64,000 nucleotides of DNA from JAAXIE01 sp965204245 (GCA_965204245.1 CBDBED010000002.1:1-64000); one strand, 5' to 3'; positions 33,436 to 42,837 are shown, numbered from the stretch's first letter. The notes: generated from the letters alone by a model not told the origin. Numbers and translations: made by a program.

Positions 33436-33509
33436 TGCCCGGTGGTGTAGGGGTATCACAGGGGACTTTGGATCCCTTGACCCAGGTTCGAATCCTGGCC
33501 GGGCAGCCA
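33436..33509 (+). tRNA. tRNA-Gln(TTG)
   Basis: Acceptor TGCCCGG pairs with CCGGGCA (the U1:A72 pair is typical of glutamine tRNAs). Anticodon stem GGGGA/TCCCT with loop CTTTGGA gives TTG. T arm with GGTTCGAATCC, discriminator G and encoded CCA. Confidence 0.93.
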
Positions 33510-33539
33510 AGCCAATAGGCAACCACCGCTCCCTAGCAT

Positions 33540-34565
33540 ATGTGGACTCGCCCAAAATCACTTCTGTTCGTCATAGCCATCCTCGCATTGGCCATGCCCC
33601 TCGCTACCGCCTGTGCCAATGATGGGCCTACCCTCGTCGTCTACACCAGCCGGTTCGACACTTGGGTAGCCCCGTTGGCCCACAGGTTCACGCAGGAAAC
33701 CGGCATCGACATGCAGGTGAAATACGCCAGCACCGTTGAGACCAATGCCAGAATCCTTGAGGAGGGGGAGAACTCTCCCGCCGACGTGGTCTTTCTCTCC
33801 GACCCGTCCTATCTGGGAGGACTCTCCAAGGCAGGCATCCTGTCGCCCTTACCCGATGCAATCCTCAACAGGGTGGGACCGCAGTTCCGCTCTCGCGCGG
33901 GAGATTGGGTGGGCACATCAGGTCGGGCACGGGTCATCGTCTACAACACTGCCGCCGTCGACCCCGAACGTGACCTGCCTGACTCCATTGAGGGCTTCAC
34001 TGCCCCCGTCTGGAATGGGCGTGTGGCGTGGACACCGGGAGACGATTCTTTCCACGAGTTCCTGACGGCATTCCGCGTACAGCAGGGAGAGCGCGCTGCC
34101 CGTAGCTGGCTAGAAGCCATGCAGGCCAACGATACTCGCAGCTACCCGGACAACACGAGGACTGTCTTGGCCATAGCCCGCGGAGAAGTGGACGTGGGAT
34201 TTAACACCCACTTCTACGTACAACACTTTCTGGAATCCGAGGGACCGGGATTCGGTGCTCGCAACCACTTCCCCGGTGGAGGAGACTTGGGCGCTCTGAT
34301 TCTGGTGGCAGGTGCCGGGATCCTGTCCAGCTCTCAAAACGTAGAGCTTGCCCAGCGCTTCATTGAATACCTGCTCTCCGAACCCATCCAGCGCTACATC
34401 GCCAGCACCACCACTGAATATCCCCTCGTAGCAGGCGTCGCCCCCGAAGGTGACCTTCCGCCATTGGATTCCCTCCAACCGCCGGAAATAGACCTTGGAA
34501 ACTTGACGGACCTGCAAGGCTCCCGTTACATGCTTTGGGAGTTGGGCATCCTCCCGAAACCCTAA
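33540..34565 (+). CDS. Iron-type ABC transporter substrate-binding lipoprotein
   Basis: 341 residues. Lipoprotein signal (LFVIAILALAMPLATAC). The remainder matches Fe3+-binding (FbpA-like) solute receptors: LVVYTSRFDTWVAPLAHRFTQETGI, ARILEEGENSPADVVFLSDPSYLGGLSKAG, and LAIARGEVDVGFNTHFYVQHF. Membrane-anchored receptor of an ABC importer whose permease and ATPase are not next to it. Starts 30 bases after tRNA-Gln without a clear Shine-Dalgarno. Confidence 0.87.
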   Translation: MWTRPKSLLFVIAILALAMPLATACANDGPTLVVYTSRFDTWVAPLAHRFTQETGIDMQVKYASTVETNARILEEGENSPADVVFLSDPSYLGGLSKAGILSPLPDAILNRVGPQFRSRAGDWVGTSGRARVIVYNTAAVDPERDLPDSIEGFTAPVWNGRVAWTPGDDSFHEFLTAFRVQQGERAARSWLEAMQANDTRSYPDNTRTVLAIARGEVDVGFNTHFYVQHFLESEGPGFGARNHFPGGGDLGALILVAGAGILSSSQNVELAQRFIEYLLSEPIQRYIASTTTEYPLVAGVAPEGDLPPLDSLQPPEIDLGNLTDLQGSRYMLWELGILPKP

Positions 34566-34652
34566 AGTACCGGGAAGGCGCCCGCTCTCCATGCTATACT
34601 CCAATCCTCTCAGTACATCGATGACCACATCCCTTTCAAGGGAGACAAAGCC

Positions 34653-35954
34653 ATGACAATCACCGACATCAACGGGCTAGTAGACGCTGATAGCGGAAGA
34701 GTCAACCGCGCTATCTTCAGCGACCAAGAGATTTATCAAGCCGAACTGGAGCGCATCTTCGCTCGCTGCTGGCTCTTCCTGTGCCACGAGAGCCAGATAC
34801 CCAATCCTGGAGACTTCTTCTCCACCTACATGGGAGAGGACCCGGTGCTGGTGGCCCGGGGCCAGGATGGAGTCATACGAGCTTTCCTCAACGTATGCCG
34901 GCACCGGGGCAACCGGGTGTGCCGCGCGGACGAGGGGAACGCTTCCGCTTTCGTGTGTGCCTACCATGGCTGGACTTATGGCAGCGATGGGAAGCTCATC
35001 GCCGTGCCCAGTCTGAAGGAGGCCTACTACGACGAACTGGACACCTCCAAGTGGGGGCTCCAGCCCGTAGCCCAGCTGGACAACTACAAGGGACTCGTGT
35101 TCGCCACCTTCGACCCGTCAGCCCCGTCACTACGCTCCTATCTGGGTGAGATGGCTTGGTACTTGGACACCTTCTTCGACCGGCGCGAAGGCGGTGCCGT
35201 TGCATTCGCAGGCATGCATAAGTGGGTGATCCCGTGCAACTGGAAATTCCCAGCAGAGAACTTCGGCGGCGACGGCTATCACGTGCCTTGGACCCACCTG
35301 TCAGCCACGAGAACAGGGTTTGGTGGGGACTTCCGCAACCAACCGAATATGAGCGCTGGCAGCGTTGTCTCCCCCGGCTATGGCCACTGCGCCAACCTCC
35401 TCGGGCCAGATGACGTTGCCGAACCCCCGGTGGCCGTCCTGCGTGATTACGAGGACCGCATCAAGCCCGAGGTGGAAGAACGTCTCGGTCCTCGCTCCCG
35501 CTTGGTGAACCCAATAACCGCGACGGTCTTTCCCAACTTCTCCATGGTGCGCACCCTCTCCCGCAGTTTCAGGGTATGGCACCCAAGAGGCCCCAACCAC
35601 ATCGAGGTTTGGGCTTGGGGATTCACCGACGCGGCAGCCCCGAAGGACGTCAAGGATGCCTTCCGTGTGGCTGCGGTCCGTGGATTCAGCCCCTCAGGCA
35701 CCTTCGAGCAGGACGACATGGACAACTGGGAAGAATGCACCCGCACTTCACGGGGAGTTGTATCACGCCGGTACCCGTTGAATTACAGCATGGGCTTGGG
35801 CCACGAGGGCCATAATTCCGAACTTGGCGGCTGGGCCAGCGATTACCGCTTCAGCGAGTCTATCCACCGCAACTTCTACCGCCACTGGGCCAACATGCTG
35901 GTGACCGATGACTGGGACGAATTGCGGGAGAAGTCCCTGCCCAAGGGAGGGTAG
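34653..35954 (+). CDS. Rieske ring-hydroxylating oxygenase, alpha subunit (copy 1)
   Basis: 433 residues. The Rieske 2Fe-2S site is C82-x-H84 and C102-x2-H105 (VCRHRGNRVC ... VCAYHGWTYG). The mononuclear iron site is in NFGGDGYHVPWTH (bridging Asp207, His210, His215), with a later carboxylate in FEQDDMDNW. It inserts oxygen into aromatic or related rings and needs a reductase not encoded nearby. No beta-subunit gene is adjacent, suggesting a homomeric type. GGGAGA ribosome site before ATG. Three paralogues lie in this window. Confidence 0.93.
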   Translation: MTITDINGLVDADSGRVNRAIFSDQEIYQAELERIFARCWLFLCHESQIPNPGDFFSTYMGEDPVLVARGQDGVIRAFLNVCRHRGNRVCRADEGNASAFVCAYHGWTYGSDGKLIAVPSLKEAYYDELDTSKWGLQPVAQLDNYKGLVFATFDPSAPSLRSYLGEMAWYLDTFFDRREGGAVAFAGMHKWVIPCNWKFPAENFGGDGYHVPWTHLSATRTGFGGDFRNQPNMSAGSVVSPGYGHCANLLGPDDVAEPPVAVLRDYEDRIKPEVEERLGPRSRLVNPITATVFPNFSMVRTLSRSFRVWHPRGPNHIEVWAWGFTDAAAPKDVKDAFRVAAVRGFSPSGTFEQDDMDNWEECTRTSRGVVSRRYPLNYSMGLGHEGHNSELGGWASDYRFSESIHRNFYRHWANMLVTDDWDELREKSLPKGG

Positions 35955-36014
35955 GGTCAAGAGACCTCTACCCCCCAATGGGCTTTTGACAACGATGGCT
36001 GTGGACTTGGCCCG

Positions 36015-36875
36015 CTAGCTCTTGGCGGAAGCCGCCTCTAGTTCCCCTGAGATGAACTCCTTCATCAGCTTGAGGGCGCGGTCGCTGGCCGGACCCGCCT
36101 TGGAGGCAAAGGCGTGGGGCTCCCCCTCAAACCACTCGACGCGTATGCTGCCACCAGCGGCGCGATATGATTCCTCGAACCGTGTTGGTATGGATAGCGG
36201 CACGTTGTCGTCGTTGGTGCCTTGGATGATGAGAACATGGGGCAGGGCGGTCTCATCGCCCCGCTCGAGGATGTACTGGGGGTTCCCCAGCTTCATGTTT
36301 TCCTCGGTGACGAAGTAGGTCTCGGTAGCGTCCACCAGCCGTTGGCTGGCTTCCTTGGCGTACATATAGCGGGCATAGGGGTCCAGCACTCCCCAACAGG
36401 CCAAAACCCACGACAGGGACGCATCAGTGCGCGGAGCCTCCGCGAAGCGTATTGCCCGGTATAGAGGGTCGCGGGGACGCATGGCAGCCAGCATGATTGA
36501 CTGTCCACCGCTGGAGGAGCCAAGGCCCCCAAGGTGGGTCGCATCCCCGTTGTAGTCGCGGGCATGCCTCTTGAGCCAGCGGATGGCATAGTTCACGTCG
36601 GCCGTCTGGGCAGGGAATGGGTTCTCGGGAGGCATCCGGAAGTCGACGGCCACCACAAGGACACCGCTGGCAGCTATAGAGACATCCATCACTTCGTTGT
36701 TGAGACGCGACCCGAAGTTCCAAGCTCCGCCATGGACATCGATCATTGTGGGGAAGGGACCTTCGCCTTGGGGTTGATAGACCCGCGCCAGCAAGCCGTC
36801 GCGGTACTCCACGTCAGAACTCTTAATTTCGTACTCTGCTTGCGGGTTATATGCCCGGGAACTTAGCTTCTGCAT
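36015..36875 (-). CDS. Alpha/beta hydrolase, esterase/lipase
   Basis: 286 residues of the hormone-sensitive-lipase/BD-FAE type. Oxyanion motif DVHGGAWNFGSR, nucleophile elbow GLGSSSGGQS, acid region IIQGTNDDNVPLSIP and catalytic His in EGEPHAFASKAG are all present. Cytosolic carboxylic-ester hydrolase; substrate unknown. Transcribed opposite to the Rieske gene and in line with the LLM oxidoreductase upstream, 53 bases away. Confidence 0.87.
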   Translation of the reverse strand: MQKLSSRAYNPQAEYEIKSSDVEYRDGLLARVYQPQGEGPFPTMIDVHGGAWNFGSRLNNEVMDVSIAASGVLVVAVDFRMPPENPFPAQTADVNYAIRWLKRHARDYNGDATHLGGLGSSSGGQSIMLAAMRPRDPLYRAIRFAEAPRTDASLSWVLACWGVLDPYARYMYAKEASQRLVDATETYFVTEENMKLGNPQYILERGDETALPHVLIIQGTNDDNVPLSIPTRFEESYRAAGGSIRVEWFEGEPHAFASKAGPASDRALKLMKEFISGELEAASAKS

Positions 36876-36928
36876 CCGATTCCTCCTCTTGCCAACTGGT
36901 ATCAGCTAACTGCGCTGGGAGCAAGCAC

Positions 36929-37969
36929 TCAGGCGAAGTGGGGCATGACCTCTTTGGCGAAGAGTTCCATTGATCTCATCACCTTGGAATGCTGCATGCC
37001 TCCAAAGGAGAAGTATGCTACGAAATGCTTGATTCCTTCCTTCTCCAGTTCCTTGATCTTGGCGGTGCACTGCTCAGGGTCACCCACAAAGGCCCGCTTT
37101 TCATATATTCGTTCGAGGTCGGGGCCCGATGTGGCTCTGGAATTGCGCCAGTCCTCCAGTTTGTCGTATACCTCGCTGCCGGTGGGATAACTGTGGCGCC
37201 AGGATATCATGTCCTGCATCCACGATATCGGCCCGTCGGTATTCCGCTTTGCCTCCGCCTCAGTCTCCGCTACGTGGAAGAAGCGAGTGAAGGGGACTTG
37301 GGACAGGGATACGCGATGTCCGGATTCATCGGACAACCGGGCGAACCGCCGGCACTGGTCTATAGCATCCGCAGTATCCAAGGGCTGCCCTACGATTAGA
37401 GGATAGCCTGTCTTGGCCATGAACTCCATTGTGGCTTGGGTGCGGGTTGCAGCAATGTATACCGGAGGATGGGGTTTCTGGAGGGGCGGGGGCACCAAGT
37501 TGGTGTCCTTGATGCTGAAATACTGGCCTTCGTAGCTGAAGTTGGGGGTCGTCCACAAACCCAGAATGATGTTGATGGCCTCGCGGAAGCGGGACTGGCT
37601 TTCCTGCCAGTCGATGTTGTAGGCCTTGTAGTCCCAGTTGTCCATGCCTCGCCCGAGGCCGACATCCAAGCGTCCACCGCTGACCAAGTCCATGGTGGCG
37701 GTGTCTTCGGCCATGCGGAGGGGATGATGGAGAGTGGGGAGCAGGACGGCAGTACCGAGGCGAATCTTCTTGGTCTTGGCGGCTAGGTGGGTGGCCAATA
37801 CCATGGATGAAGCACCGATGCCGTAACGGGTGAAGTGGTGCTCGGCATGCCATGAGCGGTAGAACCCCAAGTCCTCGCCGTGCCGGACCTCCTCGGTAAG
37901 TTCTTCGATTACTTGTGTTGGCTCCCGGTCTTCTGGCCAGGAGACGTGGGAGAAAAGCTCGAATTTCAT
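36929..37969 (-). CDS. LLM-class flavin-dependent oxidoreductase
   Basis: 346 residues, bacterial-luciferase-like TIM barrel: EDLGFYRSWHAEHHFTRYGIG, TKKIRLGTAVLLPTLHHPLRMAEDTATMDLVSGGRLDVGLGRG, and PPPLQKPHPPVYIAATRT. These motifs match the flavin monooxygenase group of the family. Cytosolic, reduces flavin or F420-coupled substrates with oxygen insertion in relatives. First of two genes with the esterase downstream. Confidence 0.88.
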   Translation of the reverse strand: MKFELFSHVSWPEDREPTQVIEELTEEVRHGEDLGFYRSWHAEHHFTRYGIGASSMVLATHLAAKTKKIRLGTAVLLPTLHHPLRMAEDTATMDLVSGGRLDVGLGRGMDNWDYKAYNIDWQESQSRFREAINIILGLWTTPNFSYEGQYFSIKDTNLVPPPLQKPHPPVYIAATRTQATMEFMAKTGYPLIVGQPLDTADAIDQCRRFARLSDESGHRVSLSQVPFTRFFHVAETEAEAKRNTDGPISWMQDMISWRHSYPTGSEVYDKLEDWRNSRATSGPDLERIYEKRAFVGDPEQCTAKIKELEKEGIKHFVAYFSFGGMQHSKVMRSMELFAKEVMPHFA

Positions 37970-38132
37970 GCTACCGGTCTCGTTTCAATGCCATCGGCCT
38001 TTGGAGAAGGGCTGATACAAACCTGCTGCCCATCATACCAAGCCCTTGGATTCGGCCTCAAGGCCGCGATGAAGAAGCACCGCGGGCCGAAGAGGTCTCG
38101 CATGTCAAAGGGCAGGATTCTCGTTAGTCGGG

Positions 38133-39143
38133 TCAGTCGACGAATTCGCCGCGGGCGCGGGCTTCCTGGATGGCTTGGTGGACGCGTTCGGGGGTGGCGG
38201 GCGTGTGGGTGATGCGTATGCCGATGGCGTCGTAGATAGCGTTCAGGATGGCAGGCGTGGTGGGGATGGTGGCGGGCTCGGCCACGCCTTTGGCCCCGTA
38301 GGGCCCGTTGGGGTCAGGGACCTCCACGATGTGGCACTCCACGTCGGGGACGTCCATAGACGTGGGCACCTGATAGAAGGCGAGGGATCCGGTGCGGGGG
38401 ACGCCGTTGTCGAGGATGTGCTGCTCATAGAGGGCATAGCCGAGGCCCATGGCAGCCCCTCCTTGAATCTGTCCCTCTACGCCAGCGGGGTTGATGGCCT
38501 TCCCGGCGTCAGTGGCGGAGATGAGGCGCAGCACTTTGACGTGCCCGGTCTCGGTGTCAACCTCCACCTCAGCAAGCTGTGTGGCCCAGCCGTAGGTGGC
38601 GTATGCGTCACCTTGGGACGTATAGGGGTCCACATCCTTGGTGGTGATGTCGTGCCAGCCATGGGTGGAAGTGCGGCGTCCCAGCCTGTGCATCTCGGCA
38701 GCTACGTGGGGGACTGAGTCCAGCGGTTCGCTTTCGCCGAGGCGGTATACATGGCCTTGGCGAGCTTCCAAGTCTTCAGGAGGAATGTCGAGGGTCTCGG
38801 CTGCCATATCCAGCAACAGTTCGCGCATCTCGTCGGCGGCTTTCTGCACGGCCACGCCTTGCACGAAGGTGGAGCGGCTGCCGGAGGTGGGACCGGCGTC
38901 AGGGGTGCTCCCGGTATCAGCGGCGACCACTCGGATGATGTCGGGGTTGATGCCCATGCCTTCGGCGGCTACTTGGGCGACGATGGTGACCACGCCCTGC
39001 CCCATCTCACAAGCGCCCGAATAGACAGTGGCGCTGCCGTCCTCGGCCAGTTCAATCATGGCCGAGCCGATGTCGGCCCGGTTGAAGCCGTAGCCGATGC
39101 CGTAGAACATGGAACCGACGCCGAAGCCTCTTTTTTTGGTCAT
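38133..39143 (-). CDS. Molybdenum hydroxylase, C-terminal half of the Mo subunit (NdhM-like)
   Basis: 336 residues corresponding to the second half of a xanthine-dehydrogenase Mo subunit: begins at KKRGFGVG, includes GACEMGQGVVTIVAQVAAEG, the TSGSRSTFVQG loop, INPAGVEGQIQGGAAMGLGYAL and the catalytic Glu in YGAKGVAEPATIPT. Together with the 435-aa half upstream it rebuilds a ~770-aa subunit with nothing missing. Nicotinate dehydrogenase of Eubacterium barkeri has exactly such a split (NdhL plus NdhM, similar sizes). Here two unrelated small genes separate the halves. Confidence 0.87.
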   Translation of the reverse strand: MTKKRGFGVGSMFYGIGYGFNRADIGSAMIELAEDGSATVYSGACEMGQGVVTIVAQVAAEGMGINPDIIRVVAADTGSTPDAGPTSGSRSTFVQGVAVQKAADEMRELLLDMAAETLDIPPEDLEARQGHVYRLGESEPLDSVPHVAAEMHRLGRRTSTHGWHDITTKDVDPYTSQGDAYATYGWATQLAEVEVDTETGHVKVLRLISATDAGKAINPAGVEGQIQGGAAMGLGYALYEQHILDNGVPRTGSLAFYQVPTSMDVPDVECHIVEVPDPNGPYGAKGVAEPATIPTTPAILNAIYDAIGIRITHTPATPERVHQAIQEARARGEFVD

Positions 39144-39174
39144 GGTGTGGACTCTCTGGCCATCCTCTGTGAAC

Positions 39175-39534
39175 CTACGATAACACGACCGTAGCTTGTC
39201 TCCTCAAGTGGTCCTTGACGCGAGCAGTCTTCGCTCCGATGACTTCACAATGCCCCGGATCGGTTTCTGTAGGACTCAAATATACTTCTTGCCCCATTTC
39301 CAAGTACGCTTCAACCTTGAGTGACCCTACCACGAACCGTTCGGGCTCTCCGCTCAATGCGAGAAGCTGTTCCGCCGATGTGATGTTGGCAAGACTCACG
39401 GAGTGCCGGTCGCGTTGCTCTTGGTCATTGGCGAATGCCTTGCCAAACAACGTGCCCTTCTCCCGGTTGTAGTGGTCAGACCAGACCCGCCTGAGCACTA
39501 CCTCGGAGGAGGGCACCCTGTTAGCGTCGGGCAA
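39175..39534 (-). CDS. Hypothetical protein 119 aa, first partner of inserted pair (downstream gene)
   Basis: 119 residues beginning MPDANRVPSSEVVLRRVW and with HYNREKGTLFGKAF, then a beta-rich half (VVGSLKVEAYLEMGQEVYLSP). It reminds me of small proteins of uncertain role that begin with an LLRR motif and pair with a ~150-aa partner. It overlaps the end of the upstream 155-aa gene by 14 bases, so they form a unit. Sits between the two halves of a molybdenum hydroxylase subunit. Confidence 0.6.
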   Translation of the reverse strand: MPDANRVPSSEVVLRRVWSDHYNREKGTLFGKAFANDQEQRDRHSVSLANITSAEQLLALSGEPERFVVGSLKVEAYLEMGQEVYLSPTETDPGHCEVIGAKTARVKDHLRRQATVVLS

Positions 39535-39988
39535 CGTGACTCAAAACCTCCACGAGGTTCGATATGGTCAGTACGCCATCGCTGGGCGTTCCAGATTTCG
39601 GGGTCAGCGCATACGTGGTCTGCTCACCAGGCACGATGTCAATATAGATCTCGGCCGCTTCCGTATCCCACTGGATGCCAATCCCGCCATCCGCACCTGG
39701 CGCGACCCAAGGGGCAGGCGCGTTGACGATGACCCCCACTGCAAGAAACCTCATGGTCTCTTCGATGATCTCTGGGGAACAGGGGAATTGGCGGACTTCC
39801 TGTTCCGCTTGAGCAATTTCTTCACTGACAGCTTTGGGCCACATCATGATCAACCGCCCGAACCGTACCATCTCAAACTGCTCTTCCGACTCTACCTGTC
39901 CACCCGTCACCTCTGTAGGTGGTTCCCACTGTGTTATCTCCAAATCCCGTATGTATTGAAGCGGCTGGTGTGCTTCTGCGTTAACCAT
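39521..39988 (-). CDS. Hypothetical protein 155 aa, upstream partner of inserted pair
   Basis: Starts at ATG 39988 behind a consensus AGGAGG; a longer open frame to 40,123 is unsupported. Mixed alpha/beta protein with QPLQYIRDLEITQWEPP, FEMVRFGRLIMMWPKAVSEEI and a C-terminal beta part ending TISNLVEVLSHVARR. No known motif. Coupled to the 119-aa gene; the pair may be a toxin-antitoxin-like or other small mobile cassette. Confidence 0.6.
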   Translation of the reverse strand: MVNAEAHQPLQYIRDLEITQWEPPTEVTGGQVESEEQFEMVRFGRLIMMWPKAVSEEIAQAEQEVRQFPCSPEIIEETMRFLAVGVIVNAPAPWVAPGADGGIGIQWDTEAAEIYIDIVPGEQTTYALTPKSGTPSDGVLTISNLVEVLSHVARR

Positions 39989-40148
39989 GGCTCCTCCTTG
40001 CCTGGGTCTCGCGTTGTCACCAAGACTAGCCGTTCCGTTGTGCGCAAAGCTGATATTCTGTTGGTGCAAGCGTATTGGCAGCCCACTTGTGCTGCGGGAC
40101 TGAGTGCTTATTAACAATATCACACTGTGAAGCTAAGCCGTCCCAGCC

Positions 40149-41456
40149 TCACCGATTGAACCTCAGGCCTTCATCTTCCATGTACTGCTGGATGCGCTCC
40201 ACAGTCGCCTCGATACCGCAGCCCTCGTTCATCACCTGGCCGGTGCCGGTGGTGAGGCCGGGTTTGAGGCAATTGATGTGGCGGAACTCGAGAGGCGACA
40301 TGCCCAACTCGTGGGCGAGCTTGTCCATCTGGGACTCGTGCGCCACGGCGGCTTGGAGCACTCCAAAGCCCCGGAAGGCACCAGACGTCAGGTTGTTTGT
40401 ATAGAGGGTGTAGGTGTCCACGCGGATGTTGGGAACATGATAGGGTCCGCAGGCATGGATGCCCGACTTCTTGATGACGTAGGGACCCAGAGAGAGGTAG
40501 GCCCCGGTGTCGCCATAGATGTCCCCGTCCACGAAAGAGAGAGTGCCGTCAGCGCGGGCACCCGAGCGGAACTTCATCAGGAAGGGATGACGCTTGGTGT
40601 TGGCGATAAGGGAGTCGGCCCGCGTATAGACCAACCGTACGGGACGCCCCGTCTTCAAAGCGAGAAGCCCGACATGAATCTCGGTAGTGATGTCGTCCTT
40701 GCGCCCGAAGCCTCCGCCGATGGGGGCTTGAAGCACACGCACGCGGTTCATTGGAAGCCCCAAGGCAGGTGCGATCTGGCGCCGGTCGCGGTAGGGGTAC
40801 TGGGTGCCGACCACAATGTTCAGGACGCCGGAGGGGTCGAGGTATGCCAGCCCGGACTCCGGCTCCATGGGCACATGGTCCATCAGTTGCGTCTGGTAGG
40901 TATCCTCCACGGTGACGGCAGCCTCGGCCATCCCCCGCTCCAAGTCACCCTTCCGCACGGTGGTGTGCTGGAAGACGTTGCCACCCTCGTGGACGGGGGG
41001 CGCAGTGGGGTCGAGGGCATCGTCGACGGTAAGTATGGGGCGCAGGGGCTGCAAGTCCAGCTTGATGCGTCCCAAAGCTTCTTCCGCCTGCTCCTCGCTT
41101 TCCGCGGCGACCAGCGCAATGGGGTCCGCGGCCGTGCGCACCTTGTCTTGGGCAAGGACGGGTTGGTCCTGCACTGCAAGGCCGTACTTGTTGACGCCGG
41201 GCACATCGGCGGCGGTGAGGACGGCGCGGACGCCGGGCATGGTCTGGGCGTCGGATGTGTCAATGCCCCGGATGATGGCGTGGGGAACGCCCGCCCATAG
41301 GACGCGCGCATGGAGCATCCCCGGTACGTGCATGTCACCCACGTACTGGGTGGCGCCAAGAGCCTTCTCCATGGCGTCGATCTTGGGGACGCTCTGGCCG
41401 ATCCACTGCTCCCGGCCAGTGGTCTGTTCCGCGGGTGGCGCAATGATAGTGGCCAT
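40149..41456 (-). CDS. Molybdenum hydroxylase, N-terminal half of the Mo subunit (NdhL-like)
   Basis: 435 residues: hammerhead domain (KALGATQYVGDMHVPGMLHARVLWAGVPHA) and first Mo-cofactor domain with GGGFGRKDD, SGAFRGFGVLQAAVAHESQMD. It stops at the linker where intact homologues continue into the second Mo domain (LRFNR, then TGA), and that domain is encoded separately at 38,133-39,143. Size and break point match NdhL of nicotinate dehydrogenase. Follows the 2Fe-2S gene by 3 bases. Confidence 0.87.
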   Translation of the reverse strand: MATIIAPPAEQTTGREQWIGQSVPKIDAMEKALGATQYVGDMHVPGMLHARVLWAGVPHAIIRGIDTSDAQTMPGVRAVLTAADVPGVNKYGLAVQDQPVLAQDKVRTAADPIALVAAESEEQAEEALGRIKLDLQPLRPILTVDDALDPTAPPVHEGGNVFQHTTVRKGDLERGMAEAAVTVEDTYQTQLMDHVPMEPESGLAYLDPSGVLNIVVGTQYPYRDRRQIAPALGLPMNRVRVLQAPIGGGFGRKDDITTEIHVGLLALKTGRPVRLVYTRADSLIANTKRHPFLMKFRSGARADGTLSFVDGDIYGDTGAYLSLGPYVIKKSGIHACGPYHVPNIRVDTYTLYTNNLTSGAFRGFGVLQAAVAHESQMDKLAHELGMSPLEFRHINCLKPGLTTGTGQVMNEGCGIEATVERIQQYMEDEGLRFNR

Positions 41457-41459
41457 AAA

Positions 41460-41939
41460 CTAGCTCCGTGCTCGGACTTCAGCAGCAGCGCGTTGCACAG
41501 CATCGATTATCTTGGTATAGCCAGTGCAGCGACAGATGTTGCCTGCGATTGCTTGGCGCACTTCCTCGCCCGTGGGGTCTGGTTGCTCCTGCAGCAGGGC
41601 ATAGGAACTCATGATGATGCCGGGGGTGCAATAGCCGCACTGGATACCCCCTAGATCCACCATGTTCTGCTGCAGGGGATGGGGCTCGCCTCCACGAGAC
41701 AGGCCCTCGATGGTCAGAACGTCGCGTCCAAGAGCGTCGCCGATAAGGACGAGGCACGCCAGCACCGGCTTGCCGTCCAAGAGGACAGTGCACGAGCCGC
41801 ACTCGCCTTCGTTGCAGCCGACCTTGGTGCCCGTAAGGCGCAGTTCCTCGCGCAGGACTTCCAGAAGGGAGTGGTGCGGCTCGGAGGCTACGTCGCGCCA
41901 CTCGCCGTTGATGCTTATACCGTATGCTGCTTCCGCCAT
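41460..41939 (-). CDS. 2Fe-2S subunit of NDH-like hydroxylase
   Basis: 159 residues from ATG 41939 (AAAGGA upstream). Two 2Fe-2S motifs: VGCNEGECGSCTVLLDG and CGYCTPGIIM ... GNICRCTGYTKI. Electron carrier between the split Mo subunit and FAD subunit. Lies between the FAD and Mo-subunit genes. Confidence 0.92.
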   Translation of the reverse strand: MAEAAYGISINGEWRDVASEPHHSLLEVLREELRLTGTKVGCNEGECGSCTVLLDGKPVLACLVLIGDALGRDVLTIEGLSRGGEPHPLQQNMVDLGGIQCGYCTPGIIMSSYALLQEQPDPTGEEVRQAIAGNICRCTGYTKIIDAVQRAAAEVRARS

Positions 41940-41961
41940 ATCGTCCTTTGTCGAACCGAAC

Positions 41962-42837
41962 TCAGGCTCCCAAAGCCCTCGCGATCGCCGTCTCCAGTGT
42001 CCGTCGCACCAAGACCTCCACCAAGCTGCGGCGGTAGGAGGCACTGCCACGGATGTCGTCGATGGGCGAGCACTCGCTGGCTGCCAACGCGCATGCTTGT
42101 GCCAGCAACTCCGGGGTGGGTTCCCGTCCCATCAGGGCCTCCTCTGCGCGTCCGGCCCGCATGGGCGTGGGGGCCACTGCGCCCAAGGCGATGGCAACAT
42201 CGTCGATACGTCCGGTGCCGGACTCCAGAGTCACTTGGCTGGAGGCCGAGGCGATGGCGATGTCCATAGCGTCGCGGGGGGTGAAACGCATGAAGCAACT
42301 GCCGGTCATGGGGGCAGGCTCGGGCACACCCACACTCAGCAGGAGACCGGTCGCTCCCACGATGGAACGACCGGGTCCGACGAATAGCTGTTCAACAGGG
42401 ATGGTGGAGGGGCCATCTGCGCCATTGAGGTAGGTGGCTGTGGCGTGACCTGCCAGCAGAGCAGGAGCACTGTCGGCAGCCGGGGAGGCGTTGCAGAGGT
42501 TGCCTCCCATGGTGGCTAGGTTGCGTAGCTGGAGGGAGCCGATGACCTTAATGGCCTCGAGCAAGGCTGGGTAACGTCTCGCCACTTCTGGGGAGGCTTC
42601 CAACTCGCCAAAGGGTACTGAGGCCCCGATTTGCAAGCCTTGGCCATGGGCCGCGCTCCAGTCGGTCATTCCGGGAATGCGCTTGACGTTGACCAGCCCG
42701 TCGTAGGCAACCGCGCGACGGCGCAGGTTGATGAGCACATCAGTGCCGCCGGCGAGAGCCTTGAAGGTGCCGCGGGGGCCGCGCAGAATCTCCACGGCCT
42801 CGTTGGCGGAAGCGGGTTCGTAATAGCTGAAACGCAT
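41962..42837 (-). CDS. FAD subunit of NDH-like hydroxylase
   Basis: 291 residues from ATG 42837; a longer frame to 42,951 is not family-like. FAD-binding motifs ALAGGTDVLINLRR and LRNLATMGGNLCNASPAADS; no extra Fe-S insertion, unlike the other cluster's FAD subunit. The size agrees with NdhF. First gene of the minus-strand operon, divergent from the CoA transferase genes. Confidence 0.9.
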   Translation of the reverse strand: MRFSYYEPASANEAVEILRGPRGTFKALAGGTDVLINLRRRAVAYDGLVNVKRIPGMTDWSAAHGQGLQIGASVPFGELEASPEVARRYPALLEAIKVIGSLQLRNLATMGGNLCNASPAADSAPALLAGHATATYLNGADGPSTIPVEQLFVGPGRSIVGATGLLLSVGVPEPAPMTGSCFMRFTPRDAMDIAIASASSQVTLESGTGRIDDVAIALGAVAPTPMRAGRAEEALMGREPTPELLAQACALAASECSPIDDIRGSASYRRSLVEVLVRRTLETAIARALGA

